The notes: generated by a model not told the origin, from the letters alone. 64,000 bases of DNA from Herbaspirillum rhizosphaerae (GCF_001189965.1 NZ_LFLU01000005.1:62001-126000), one strand, 5' to 3'; numbered from the stretch's first letter, positions 38,000 through 46,772 are shown. Made by a program: numbers and translations.

Positions 38000-39553
38000 T
38001 CAGCCGATGTCGTCGATGTAGATTTGGCGCGGCGTCATCGGCAGCGTCACGCGGAACAGGCAACCCGGCGCCTTGGGGTCCTGGCTGCGCGGGTTGTTGA
38101 GGATCTCCACGGTGGCGTCGTGCTGCTGCGCAATTTCGCGCACGATGGCCAGCCCCAGCCCGCTGCCGGCGGCGTGGGTGCCGAGGATGCGATAGAAGCG
38201 TTCGAATACATGATTGCGTTCTCCCGGCGCGATGCCGGGGCCGGTGTCTTCCACTTCCAGGAAAGCCAGGCCGGTCTCGTCATCGTCGCGCGCACGCACG
38301 GTGACGCTGCCCAGCGGCGGCGTGTAATGCAGGGCGTTGTCGAGCAGGTTGCTGAGCAGCTCGCGCAACATGATGGCGTTGCCGGCGATCATGATCGGAT
38401 GGCCCGGTTGTTCAAAGCCGAGATCGATGCGCTGCGAGAACGACATCGGCACCCAGTCCTGCACCACGGTGCGCGCCAGTTCCGACAATTCGATGGGTTG
38501 GAACGGCGAGGTTTCCGGCGTCTGGTTTTCTGCGCGCGCCAGCGACAGCAATTGATTCACCAGGCGCGTGGCCGATTCCGAACTCTTGGCAAGCTGCTCC
38601 AGCGAGCGATGCACGTCAGCCTGATCGGTCTGTCGCAGGGCCAGTTCGGATTGCATGCGCATGCCGGCCAATGGCGTTTTCATCTGATGCGCAGCGTCGG
38701 CGATGAAGCGTTTTTGCAGCGCGATGGTTTGCGACAGCCGCGCCAGCATGTCGTTGAGCGAACGCACCAGCGGCGAGATTTCTTCCGGCACCTGGCCGGA
38801 GTCGATCGGGCTCAGGTCGTCGGGGCGGCGCGCACGGATGCGTTGCTGCAATTCCGACAGCGGCGACAAGCCGCGCGACAAGGCAAACCAGACCAGCGCC
38901 AGCGCCACCGGCAGGATCACGAATTGCGGCAGGATCACGCCCTTGATGATTTCGTTGGCGAGCTGGGCGCGTTTTTCGAGTGTTTCGCCGACTTGCACCG
39001 TGGCCAGGCGCGGCTCTTTGGACGAGGTGGCGCGCTGTTCCGAGGTGCGGCGCAAATCGACCTGGGTATACGCAATGCGCACGTCGTTGCCATGCAGGAT
39101 GTCGTTGCGGAACAAGACCGTGCCGATGGTCAGCTTGTCGTCCTCGGTGGTCGGCTGCGGCATGTCGCGATCGCCTTCGACGAATTCGCCGCGCGGGCCG
39201 GTGATCTGGAAATAGATATTGTCGATGTCGTCGGCGCGCAGCAGGTCGCGCGCCGACACCGGCAGGCGCGCCACGGTTTTACCGTTGACTTCGGAAACCT
39301 GCTGCGCCAGCACCGTGACACTGTCTTCCAGCGCGCGGTCGAAGGGCTGGTTGGCGATCGATTGCGCGATCAGGTAGGTGATGGCGATGCTCATCGGCCA
39401 CAGCAGCAGCAGCGGCGCCAGCATCCAGTCGAGGATTTCGCCGAACAGCGAGCGCTGGATGCGCTCTTCCGGCTGGGTGGCGATGGCGGCGCGGCGCTTG
39501 CCTTTGGTGGGAGGCGGTGACGAAACACCGACAGCGTCGCGTGCGTCAGGCAT
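38000..39553 (-). CDS. Two-component sensor histidine kinase (TctE/QseC-like)
   Basis: 517 residues from ATG 39553, preceded by AGGTG; a longer open frame upstream runs into the regulator gene and is not used. TM1 about 42-65, periplasmic sensor (2CSK_N type) about 66-210, TM2 about 215-240, HAMP, then HisKA with phospho-acceptor His in DAAHQMKTPL, N box (LLSNLLDNALHY), G1 (VEDTGPGIA) and G2 (GSGLGLAIV). Operon order regulator, kinase, DUF4212, symporter implies that it controls uptake of a carboxylate. Stimulus not predictable. Confidence 0.92.
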   Translation of the reverse strand: MPDARDAVGVSSPPPTKGKRRAAIATQPEERIQRSLFGEILDWMLAPLLLLWPMSIAITYLIAQSIANQPFDRALEDSVTVLAQQVSEVNGKTVARLPVSARDLLRADDIDNIYFQITGPRGEFVEGDRDMPQPTTEDDKLTIGTVLFRNDILHGNDVRIAYTQVDLRRTSEQRATSSKEPRLATVQVGETLEKRAQLANEIIKGVILPQFVILPVALALVWFALSRGLSPLSELQQRIRARRPDDLSPIDSGQVPEEISPLVRSLNDMLARLSQTIALQKRFIADAAHQMKTPLAGMRMQSELALRQTDQADVHRSLEQLAKSSESATRLVNQLLSLARAENQTPETSPFQPIELSELARTVVQDWVPMSFSQRIDLGFEQPGHPIMIAGNAIMLRELLSNLLDNALHYTPPLGSVTVRARDDDETGLAFLEVEDTGPGIAPGERNHVFERFYRILGTHAAGSGLGLAIVREIAQQHDATVEILNNPRSQDPKAPGCLFRVTLPMTPRQIYIDDIG

Positions 39554-39612
39554 GCGATTCACCTGCGGCAGGGATGCACGGATGGGGAAACAGAAAAGAA
39601 GATCGCGCCGTA

Positions 39613-40323
39613 TCAGGCGCTGCTGGCAACGCTGATGCCGGCGCCGGCGATGGAGTCGGGCAATTTTTCCAGGCAATATCCGAGACCGCGCACCGTCGCA
39701 ATGCGGATGCCGCCGACTTCGATTTTCTTGCGCAGACGGTGGACATAGACTTCGATCGCATTATTGCTGACTTCCTCGCCCCATTCGCATAGATGATCCA
39801 CCAGCTGTTCCTTGGAAACCAGCCGCCCGGTACGCTGCAATAATACTTCGAGCAAGCCCAGTTCGCGTGCAGAAAGATCGAGCATTTGTTCGCCGATGTA
39901 AGCAATGCGGCCGACCTGGTCGTAACTGAGCGAACCATGCCTGATCACCGTCGGACCGCCGCCGGCGCCGCGCCGGGTCAGGGCGCGCACGCGCGCTTCC
40001 AGTTCGGACAGCGCAAACGGTTTGGCCATGTAATCGTCGGCGCCCAGGTCGAGGCCCTGCACGCGCTGCTCGACCGAGTCGGCCGCGGTCAGGATCAGCA
40101 CCGGCAAGCGCGAGTTGCGCGCGCGCAGGCGGCGCAGCACTTCCAGTCCGGACATCTTGGGCAAGCCCAGGTCGAGGATCAGCAAATCGAAGTCTTGCGT
40201 GGACAAGGCGGAATCGGCTTCCACGCCATTCTTGACGCAATCGGCCGCGTAACCCGAATGACGCAGCGAGCGCGTCAAACCGTCGGCCAGGACACTGTCA
40301 TCTTCTGCAAGCAGGATACGCAT
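39613..40323 (-). CDS. OmpR-family response regulator
   Basis: 236 residues. Receiver with Asp8/Asp9 pair (AEDDS), phospho-acceptor Asp51 (LILDLGLP), Thr79-Ala80 and Lys101 (AKPF); winged-helix DNA-binding domain from about 125 (LSARELGLLEVLLQ, NAIEVYVHRLRKKI, TVRGLGYCLE). An unusual 15-residue Ala/Ser tail follows. First gene of the four-gene operon ending in the symporter; it is divergent from the small secreted protein at 40552. Confidence 0.93.
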   Translation of the reverse strand: MRILLAEDDSVLADGLTRSLRHSGYAADCVKNGVEADSALSTQDFDLLILDLGLPKMSGLEVLRRLRARNSRLPVLILTAADSVEQRVQGLDLGADDYMAKPFALSELEARVRALTRRGAGGGPTVIRHGSLSYDQVGRIAYIGEQMLDLSARELGLLEVLLQRTGRLVSKEQLVDHLCEWGEEVSNNAIEVYVHRLRKKIEVGGIRIATVRGLGYCLEKLPDSIAGAGISVASSA

Positions 40324-40515
40324 GGTTGGATCCGCAGGAGTATGCGGCGTTGTCTCGTGTTTTATAGGAATATTGCAGTATTTTTCTGCATATTCTACTA
40401 AATCGGGGTCTATTGCAACGCATAATCACGCTTGTTTTGCGGTATGGCAAGGCGGCCTTATTTTCTTCTTAAGCCCTTGATAAATCAGCGTAATGCCCGC
40501 ATCTGACCTGACTCT

Positions 40516-40524
40516 TGGTATAAT
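40516..40524 (+). promoter_or_regulatory. Extended -10 promoter element
   Basis: TGG followed by TATAAT (40519-40524), a consensus -10 with the TGn extension, 28 bases before the ATG at 40552. The -35 region is weak, as is usual for extended -10 promoters. Confidence 0.55.
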
Positions 40525-40551
40525 TTTCGAGTTAATTGCCTCAAAACCTCA

Positions 40552-40974
40552 ATGAAACGTCTGTTTGCCCTCTTGTTGATCTGTCTGCTGCCCATGCAAG
40601 TATTTGCAGGGATGCTGACGTACAAGACCGGCATCGACTCGGCGGCGCTGGAGTTGCGGGTGCAACAGCAGCAGATGCTGGAAGTGCAGCTGGAGATGCA
40701 GCGCCAATTGACGGAAGTCGCCGGCAGCGGCCAGACGGTGGCTGACGACTTGCAGGCTGTGCTTGATCAATCGGATCAAGCCGACCGCGACGACGACACG
40801 TCGTATGCGGACAGCGAAGACTTTTCCAATCACGCCGGCATTGGCGACGAAACCGTGCTCAATCCGACACTGGCTTTCATCGTCGACTCGGCTACCTTGG
40901 CGCCGGCGCTGCGCAGCGACGATGTGCGCCAACCGCCTTTCCTTCCTCCCGCCGGCCGTCCGCCGCGGGTCTGA
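40552..40974 (+). CDS. Hypothetical secreted coiled-coil protein
   Basis: 140 residues with a clear Sec signal peptide (MKRLFALLLICLLPMQVFAG; likely cleavage after VFA). The mature part starts with a Gln/Leu-rich amphipathic helix (about 30-65) likely to be a coiled coil, then an acidic, Asp/Ser-rich segment, and ends Pro-rich (PPFLPPAGRPPRV). No domain recognised. A consensus -10 box precedes it. Probably periplasmic; function unknown. The 211 bases after it (40975-41186) contain no gene. Confidence 0.6.
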   Translation: MKRLFALLLICLLPMQVFAGMLTYKTGIDSAALELRVQQQQMLEVQLEMQRQLTEVAGSGQTVADDLQAVLDQSDQADRDDDTSYADSEDFSNHAGIGDETVLNPTLAFIVDSATLAPALRSDDVRQPPFLPPAGRPPRV

Positions 40975-41186
40975 TCCCCTTCTTGCCGTTCGCGGCAATC
41001 CCCGGTTTTCGTCCTTCGTGCGGCGATAGCTGACGGCACGCGCCTTCTGCATCTTGTTTCGCGTTGTGTTCGTTGCGTCTGCCGCATCTGATCCGATGCC
41101 TTGACCTGGGTTGTTTTACTACCGGTTTTTATTGCTTTACGGCCGATGCGACCGCCTTCGCATCACATTCCATCTCAGGAGATAGC

Positions 41187-42140
41187 ATGAAAAAAGTATT
41201 TGTCGCGCTGATAGTGGCTGCGATGACCCTATCAATTGGCGTAAGCAGCGTCGAGGCCAAGCGTCTCGGCGGCGGCGGCTCGTTCGGCAAACAGTCGTCG
41301 GGCGCCAGCCGTCAGGCGCAAAGCCCGATGCAGCAGAACCAGGCCGCAGCTGCCAAGCCTGCAGCGCCTGCCGCAGCGCCGGCTGCCGCTGCACCCAAGC
41401 CTAGTCCTTGGAAGGGCATCCTCGGCGGAGCGCTGCTGGGCCTGGGCCTGGGCGCTTTGTTGTCGCACTTCGGTCTCGGCGGCGCCATGGCCAGCATGAT
41501 CAGCACCATTCTGATGGTGGCCTTGCTGGCGTTCGTTGCGATGTTCATCTACCGCATGTTCCGCCGCAAATCGGAAGGCAACAGCAACGAGCGTCCGGCC
41601 TATGCGTCGGCGCCGGGTGCCGATCAATCCGGCAGTTCCACGCCGGCTATCGGTTCCCTGCTGGAACCGGCACAACCGCCGAAGGCGCTGCAAGGCACTT
41701 CTTTCGGTAGCGGCGCTACGGCCGTCGGCATGGGCGCTGCGGCAGCGGAGCAATCGTCTTACGGTATTCCTGCCGACTTCGATACGGTTGGTTTTGTGCG
41801 CAATGCCAAAACCTACTTTATCCGTCTGCAGGCAGCCTGGGACAAGGGCGACGCCAACGACATCCGCGAATTCACCACGCCGGAAATGTTCGGCGAGCTG
41901 AAGCTGCAATTGCAGGAACGCGGCGCCTCGGCCAATCATACCGACGTGGTCTCGCTGGATGCCGATATGCTGGGCGTGGAAACGGTCGGCAACGACTATC
42001 TGGCCAGCGTGAAATTCTTCGGGTTCATCAAGGAAGATCCGGCTTCGTCGCCAACGCAGTTCAACGAAATCTGGAATCTGTCCAAACCTGTCTCCGGCAA
42101 TGGCGGCTGGGTGCTGGCGGGTATCCAGCAATTGTCGTAA
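41187..42140 (+). CDS. Tim44-like domain membrane protein
   Basis: 317 residues from ATG 41187 (AGGAG upstream). N-terminal signal-like helix (about 5-25), then a Gly/Ser/Gln/Ala-rich linker, two hydrophobic helices (about 78-98 and 102-122), and a C-terminal Tim44-like domain (about 190-317) with the FIRLQAAWDKGD-type segment FVRNAKTYFIRLQAAWDKGD (only part is needed to recognise the family) and a TPEMF motif. Bacterial Tim44-like proteins are membrane-associated but of unknown role. Followed by a good terminator. Confidence 0.82.
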   Translation: MKKVFVALIVAAMTLSIGVSSVEAKRLGGGGSFGKQSSGASRQAQSPMQQNQAAAAKPAAPAAAPAAAAPKPSPWKGILGGALLGLGLGALLSHFGLGGAMASMISTILMVALLAFVAMFIYRMFRRKSEGNSNERPAYASAPGADQSGSSTPAIGSLLEPAQPPKALQGTSFGSGATAVGMGAAAAEQSSYGIPADFDTVGFVRNAKTYFIRLQAAWDKGDANDIREFTTPEMFGELKLQLQERGASANHTDVVSLDADMLGVETVGNDYLASVKFFGFIKEDPASSPTQFNEIWNLSKPVSGNGGWVLAGIQQLS

Positions 42141-42178
42141 TGTGTTGATCGCTGGCCGGACGTGTTCCGGTCACGCTG

Positions 42179-42207
42179 AAAAAGCCGCTCTCCGGAGCGG
42201 CTTTTTT
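42179..42207 (+). terminator. Rho-independent terminator after the Tim44-like gene
   Basis: AAAAAGCCGCTC, loop TCCG, GAGCGGCTTTTTTT: a 12-base stem including the A/T part, followed by a T run. Confidence 0.88.
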
Positions 42208-42311
42208 TATGCAGCGCCGCTTCCTGCTCTCCTACGCCCGGTTGCGCGCTTGTCCGATGCCGCTTGGCTCGCCACAGCCGCATGATGGTGTTTTGTACAA
42301 AGGAGAACACC

Positions 42312-42734
42312 ATGCAACGACAAGCTTCCGCCGTCTGGAACGGCAGTCTGAGAGACGGCAAGGGATCACTGACCACCGAGAGCAAGACGCTGGACGCAAC
42401 GCAATATTCTTTTTCCACGCGCTTTGAAAACGGCGTCGGCACCAATCCCGAAGAACTGATCGCGGCGGCGCATGCCGGTTGCTTTTCCATGGACTTGTCG
42501 AGTCGCCTGGGCAAGGCCGGTCTCGGCGTCGAGCGCATCGACACCAACGCCACGCTGACGCTGGAAAAGGTCGAGGACGGTTTTTCCATCACGTCCATCG
42601 TGCTGGACGTGAAGGCCAAATTGCAGAATCCGGATCAGGCCAAGTTCGACCAGGCCGTCGATGCGGCAAAGAAAGGGTGTCCGGTGTCAAAGGTGTTGAA
42701 GGCCGACATCAGCGTGCGCGCCAGCCTTGCATGA
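42312..42734 (+). CDS. osmC: OsmC-family peroxiredoxin
   Basis: Reduces organic hydroperoxides in the cytoplasm. 140 residues from ATG 42312, preceded by AGGAG. The two reactive cysteines are in AAHAGCFSMDL (peroxidatic, about 56) and KKGCPVSKVL (resolving, about 121), with the NPEELIAAAHAGC pattern typical of OsmC rather than Ohr. Monocistronic, convergent with the small minus-strand gene downstream. Confidence 0.9.
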   Translation: MQRQASAVWNGSLRDGKGSLTTESKTLDATQYSFSTRFENGVGTNPEELIAAAHAGCFSMDLSSRLGKAGLGVERIDTNATLTLEKVEDGFSITSIVLDVKAKLQNPDQAKFDQAVDAAKKGCPVSKVLKADISVRASLA

Positions 42735-42762
42735 CAAATCGGACGTCGGCGTCTCTTGCGCC

Positions 42763-42999
42763 TTAGCGCGGGCCGAAGTGAGACGGCGGCCGTCTGTCGG
42801 GTTGCCGTTCTTGCGCCGGCTCTTCTTCCTGAGGAATCGTTCGATATTGGCCCGTTGAATCCGCTACGTCTTTGACGTCCTTCGCCGTGCAGTCGCACGA
42901 GAAGGGCAAGGAATCTTCTTTTGTACGCAAGGGAAAACGCAACGCCAGCGGTACGGCGATGATCGCCAGTGCCGCGGTGGTTGCGTCGAGCCAATCCAT
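42763..42999 (-). CDS. Small hypothetical protein with N-terminal membrane helix
   Basis: 78 residues: short hydrophobic helix (about 5-22, ATTAALAIIAVPLAL), then a polar tail with a CDC motif and a Pro/Arg-rich end. The ATG is eight bases after the stop of the binding-protein gene, with AAGAAG upstream, so it may be the last gene of that unit. No homology recognised; could be a chance frame, as the stretch is short. Confidence 0.4.
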   Translation of the reverse strand: MDWLDATTAALAIIAVPLALRFPLRTKEDSLPFSCDCTAKDVKDVADSTGQYRTIPQEEEPAQERQPDRRPPSHFGPR

Positions 43000-43007
43000 A
43001 TGCTTCT

Positions 43008-43973
43008 TTAAGCCGGTTTCCAGATTGCCACGTCGGTCGCATTGACCTTTTTCGGCAGCAGGCCGGCAGCGAAAAACGTATCGGCGATGCGTTGCTGTTC
43101 GCCCAGCGCACTCACCACCACCGCGCGCACATCGTAGCTGCGACGGCTGTTCGCCAGTTCGATGGTCGGCGCATCCAGGCCCCAGAGCGGCGCCAGGAAG
43201 GTCGCAGCTTCCTTGGGATACTGGCGCACCCACAACCCGGTCTTTTTCAGTTCGTTGAACACGATGGCCAGCACATCGGGATGCGCCTCGGCAAACGGCG
43301 TCGACGCCAGGTAATAGCGCTGATAGTCGGCGACATTGCGACCATCCGAGAGGACGCGCACGGGCGTTTGCTTCTGCACGCCGGCGAGGAACGGATCCCA
43401 GGTAACCCAGGCGTCGACGCTGCCGCGCTCAAAGGCCGCGCGCCCATCGGCCGGGGTGAGATAGGCGACGTCGATGTCGCTGAATTTCAGGCCGGCTTTT
43501 TCCAGCGTCGCAATCAACAGGTAATGCACGCCGGCCGCCTTGGTGACGGCGATCTTCTTGCGCCTGAGGTCGGCCACCGTCCTGATCGTTGAATCGGCGC
43601 GCACGATGACGGCCTGCGCCGACGGCGAGGGAGCTTCCTGCGCCACGTAGGTCAGTTTGGCGCCGGCTGCCTGCGCAAACACCGGCACGGTATCGGCCAC
43701 GTCGGCGCTGAGATCGACGCCGCCGACGTTGAGCGCTTCCAGCAAGGGCAGGCCGCTGGAAAACTCGTGCCAGCTGATCTTGACGCTGAGCGGCGCCAGC
43801 AGTTTCTCCAGCGTGCCGTTGCTCTTGATGATGGTGAGCAGCGTCGACGATTTCTGATAACCGATGCGCAGCGGTGTGACTTTTGCGTTTTGTGCAAAGG
43901 CGGGCAATGTAAGACTTGCACTGCCGCTGGCGCTCAACAGGGCGATGGCCTGGAGCAGGCGACGGCGTTTCAT
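43008..43973 (-). CDS. ABC transporter substrate-binding protein, aliphatic sulfonate type
   Basis: 321 residues from ATG 43973, with a Sec/Tat-like signal peptide (MKRRRLLQAIALL, cleavage near AFA-QN). Periplasmic NMT1/SsuA-like fold: LRIGYQKS at the N-terminus of the mature protein, DLSADVADTVPVFAQAAG, and the AWVTWDPFLAGVQ segment of SsuA-like proteins. Likely ligand an alkanesulfonate or similar anion. No permease, ATPase or monooxygenase gene lies next to it, so it is an orphan component here. Confidence 0.87.
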   Translation of the reverse strand: MKRRRLLQAIALLSASGSASLTLPAFAQNAKVTPLRIGYQKSSTLLTIIKSNGTLEKLLAPLSVKISWHEFSSGLPLLEALNVGGVDLSADVADTVPVFAQAAGAKLTYVAQEAPSPSAQAVIVRADSTIRTVADLRRKKIAVTKAAGVHYLLIATLEKAGLKFSDIDVAYLTPADGRAAFERGSVDAWVTWDPFLAGVQKQTPVRVLSDGRNVADYQRYYLASTPFAEAHPDVLAIVFNELKKTGLWVRQYPKEAATFLAPLWGLDAPTIELANSRRSYDVRAVVVSALGEQQRIADTFFAAGLLPKKVNATDVAIWKPA

Positions 43974-44177
43974 GTTGTTCTTTTCCTTTTTCTGATCGAA
44001 TCCGGGCCGGCAATTGACAGGCAATTGCAGCCGCTTTGGGATCGACTCTACGGACGAAGTCCGGCGAAAAGAACGATTTTTTTCGCGCTTGCTTATTTGC
44101 TCAGCGCATGTGTTTCAAGGAGATGGTGAGGAACGAACCGGCGCGCGGCAGGCGGGCGCCGGGTGAAGTCGGGGAAA

Positions 44178-44783
44178 TTAAGGCAGGCGCAGCTCAAATT
44201 GGGCGCCGCCGTCGGGATGATTGGCGAGCAGGGCTTCGCCTTTCTTGTCGCCTTTGTGATGGGCGCCGGCGATGGCTTTGCACAGATCCATGCCGAGGCC
44301 GGTCGACGGCTTGGCTTCGTGCGTGCCGATGCCGGGACCGTCGTCGCGCACGCTGAACACGATGCCGCCGCCATCTTTATGGCAGCCGAGCTCGATGCGC
44401 GTACGGGCGAAACGGGTGGCGTTCTGAAGCGCCGCTTCGAGCGCCAGGCCGACCAGGTTTTCGTCGAAGAAGGCGATTACCGGCATGCCTTCCTGGTTGA
44501 TGACGACTTCGAGTCCGGTCTGATTGATGGTCAGGTGGCGCAGCAATCCTTCCAGGAAATCCTGGGGCGACAGCGCGTCGACTTGCGCAGTCAGACCTTG
44601 CGACGAGGCCTTGTACAAGGTCAGGAAGCCGATCAGTTTTTCTTGCAGGGTCAGGCAAGTGGTGTGCGCCTGGCCGGCGCGTTCGTCTGTGGCGCCGTCA
44701 GCCAGCATGCGCAGCTGGCCTTCGAGAACGCCGAGTGAATTTTTGATGTCGTGGACAATGATCGCAGCCAGTTTGGGGTCCAT
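44178..44783 (-). CDS. Minimal soluble histidine kinase
   Basis: 201 residues without sensor or membrane segment. The H-box is at the very N-terminus (IIVHDIKNSLG, His11); the N box is LEAALQNATRFA, G1 DDGPGIG and G2 STGLGMDLC, so the ATPase part is complete although compact. It starts two bases after the stop of the receiver-TPR gene, showing co-expression and a likely pair. Input must come from a partner protein. Not a ChpT-like phosphotransferase, since ATP-binding motifs are kept. Confidence 0.85.
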   Translation of the reverse strand: MDPKLAAIIVHDIKNSLGVLEGQLRMLADGATDERAGQAHTTCLTLQEKLIGFLTLYKASSQGLTAQVDALSPQDFLEGLLRHLTINQTGLEVVINQEGMPVIAFFDENLVGLALEAALQNATRFARTRIELGCHKDGGGIVFSVRDDGPGIGTHEAKPSTGLGMDLCKAIAGAHHKGDKKGEALLANHPDGGAQFELRLP

Positions 44784-44785
44784 GT

Positions 44786-46414
44786 TCAGCTTTTCTGAGC
44801 GGCTTTTGCTACCGCTTCGCGTAAGAATTTATGCATCTTGCTGACACGGTCGTTGCCCGGTATCAGACGATCGAGGGTGTTGAGGTAGCGATTGACGCGC
44901 TTGACGTATTCCTGATTGATGCCGCGCTGGCTCATCCAAAGCAGATGCAGCTGGGCGGCAGCCATCAGGACGCCGGTGTTTTCCGGCATGCTGTGCAGCG
45001 CCTCTTCCAGCTTGGCCAGCGATTCGTCGGGCTTGGCGCTGCGCATGAGCGCGTTGGCTTCCGAGATGATGGACATGCACTGTTTGACCGCGCCGTCGAC
45101 CAGTTCGTCGGCCATGTTTTCGCGGCCGCTGTCGATCAGCACCTTGCGCGCCAGCGCCTGCAGCGTTTTGTTTTCGTGATCCGACTTGACGGCCTTGGAG
45201 ATCAGCTCTGCGCCTTCGTCATCGCGGCCCATCGAGAAGGCTGCGCGCGCCAGCGCCAGGGTGGCCATTTCGGACGGCACGCCGCCGGCCGATCGCATCG
45301 CGCTTTCGAATTCCTTTTCGGCGGAAATCATGTCGCCGCGCTGCACGTGCGCCTGGGCGGCGACCGCCGATTGCGCCGAGGTGAACATCTTCGATTCGGC
45401 ATAGCGCTTGGGAGCCGTGGCCAGCAATTCCAGCGCGCCTTCGGCATCGCCGGTGTCGACGTGCACTTGCGCCAGCGTCAGCAAGTCGCTCGGTTGCGCC
45501 GTCAGCGAACCCTTGGTGTGCTTGAGTACCCGGTCGAAGGCCGTCTTGGCCTGCTCCAGATCGCCGACGCGGTATGCGGCGTCGCCGACCAGACGGCTGC
45601 GGCGCGCGGACGGAATGATTTCCGACGAACGCGACAAGGCGTCCAACGCTTCATTCTGGTTGCCCTGGGCTTCTTCGATTTGCGCCAGCAGGTCGTAGGC
45701 TTCGATGTATTGCGAATTCTGCGCCAGCACGTCCTGCACCAGCACCTTGGCGTCATCCAGTTGGCCCGCAACGATATTGCAGCGCGCCATGCCGACCTTG
45801 GCCCAGACCAGATCGTCGCGCATTTCCAGCGCCTGCGCATAGACTGCGCGGGCTTCCTCGATGCGGCGCAGCTCGATCAGCAGGCTGCCCTTGGTCTTGA
45901 GGATGTCGACGATCCACTTCGGCGCAACCTTCAGTACGTTGTCGCACTCGACGATGGCGCCGGCCTGGTCCTTGCGCTTGAGTTTTTCGTTGATCGGCAG
46001 CAGGGCGTTCTGTTTTTCCAGCAGGCGATCGATGCGCTCGGCCAGCTTGGATGCCGTCAGCGGCTTGAGCATGTACGCGTCAGGCTGGAACTCGGCGGCG
46101 CTGGCCACCAGGTTGTAGCCGCTTTCCGCCGTCACCATGATGAACATGGTGGTCGGCGGCAGCATGTGCTGGGTGCGGAAGAATTCCAGCAACTGCTGAC
46201 CGTTGGTTTCCTTGTTCAGGTTGTAGTCGCAGACGATCAGATCGTAGGCGGCCGCTTCCACGAAGCGGATCGCTTCGTCGGGCGTGCCGGCCTGGTCGAC
46301 TTTCGTGATGCCAAGCTGCCCCAGGTGCATGCGGATGTTTTGGCGCATGGTGGGCATGTCATCAATGATGAGCGAACGCAGGCTGCTGATACGGCTGAAT
46401 GGAACCAGGGTCAT
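44786..46414 (-). CDS. Response regulator with TPR repeats
   Basis: 542 residues. N-terminal receiver (IIDDMPTMRQN; phospho-acceptor Asp in IVCDYNLNKETNG; VTAES; LKPL), followed by about 400 residues of tetratricopeptide-like helical repeats (for example QALEMRDDLVWAKVGMARCN and TFAEYDLLAQIEEAQGNQNEA-like units). There is no DNA-binding or enzymatic output, so signalling is expected through protein-protein contact. It is the first gene of a two-gene unit with the minimal kinase and is divergent from recA. Confidence 0.88.
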   Translation of the reverse strand: MTLVPFSRISSLRSLIIDDMPTMRQNIRMHLGQLGITKVDQAGTPDEAIRFVEAAAYDLIVCDYNLNKETNGQQLLEFFRTQHMLPPTTMFIMVTAESGYNLVASAAEFQPDAYMLKPLTASKLAERIDRLLEKQNALLPINEKLKRKDQAGAIVECDNVLKVAPKWIVDILKTKGSLLIELRRIEEARAVYAQALEMRDDLVWAKVGMARCNIVAGQLDDAKVLVQDVLAQNSQYIEAYDLLAQIEEAQGNQNEALDALSRSSEIIPSARRSRLVGDAAYRVGDLEQAKTAFDRVLKHTKGSLTAQPSDLLTLAQVHVDTGDAEGALELLATAPKRYAESKMFTSAQSAVAAQAHVQRGDMISAEKEFESAMRSAGGVPSEMATLALARAAFSMGRDDEGAELISKAVKSDHENKTLQALARKVLIDSGRENMADELVDGAVKQCMSIISEANALMRSAKPDESLAKLEEALHSMPENTGVLMAAAQLHLLWMSQRGINQEYVKRVNRYLNTLDRLIPGNDRVSKMHKFLREAVAKAAQKS

Positions 46415-46756
46415 AAGGGGGGATACGAAAAACGTAATATTACTAGCTAGAAATGTATATCAGATATGGTGAATACCCACGAAAAAAACGGGTATTTAAC
46501 GCAATTTGTTCAAATTATAGAGGCTGAAGACATTTTCCTCACTGAGGTGCGTCGTTTTGTTCCGCTTTCTTTGCCGTGTCGCAACATAAGGGTGGCGAGG
46601 CGGCCTTGGCTGGGAGGCTATAATCGGGGTGCCGATACTAACAGACATCAGATGCAGGCTGCTTTCTTTCACCAAGGCGCGACTTCAACCGCCGCCGCCG
46701 ACGGCGTTGTTTTTAACGCAAATCTGCAACAGCAGAAAAAGAACTTGCAAGAACAA
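46415..46756. other. Intergenic region between the receiver-TPR gene and recA
   Basis: No convincing gene. A 106-codon open frame on the plus strand runs through it into the recA promoter and has no ribosome site or recognisable sequence. A short inverted repeat (AATACCC at 46472-46478, GGGTATT at 46490-46496) is visible near the minus-strand gene start; its meaning is unclear. Confidence 0.5.
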
Positions 46757-46772
46757 CTGTTTTTTTATACAG
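46757..46772. promoter_or_regulatory. LexA (SOS) box of recA
   Basis: CTGT-TTTTTTAT-ACAG, a perfect CTGT-N8-ACAG match to the proteobacterial LexA operator, 46 bases before the recA ATG. It overlaps a probable promoter (TTGCAA at 46745-46750 as -35; TACAGT or TATACA as -10), so LexA bound here would block recA transcription. Confidence 0.88.

Noticed and set aside
46472-46496. Short inverted repeat AATACCC/GGGTATT upstream of the receiver-TPR gene
   Set aside because: Only seven bases with an 11-base A-rich loop and no T-tract; it may be an operator but nothing else supports it.
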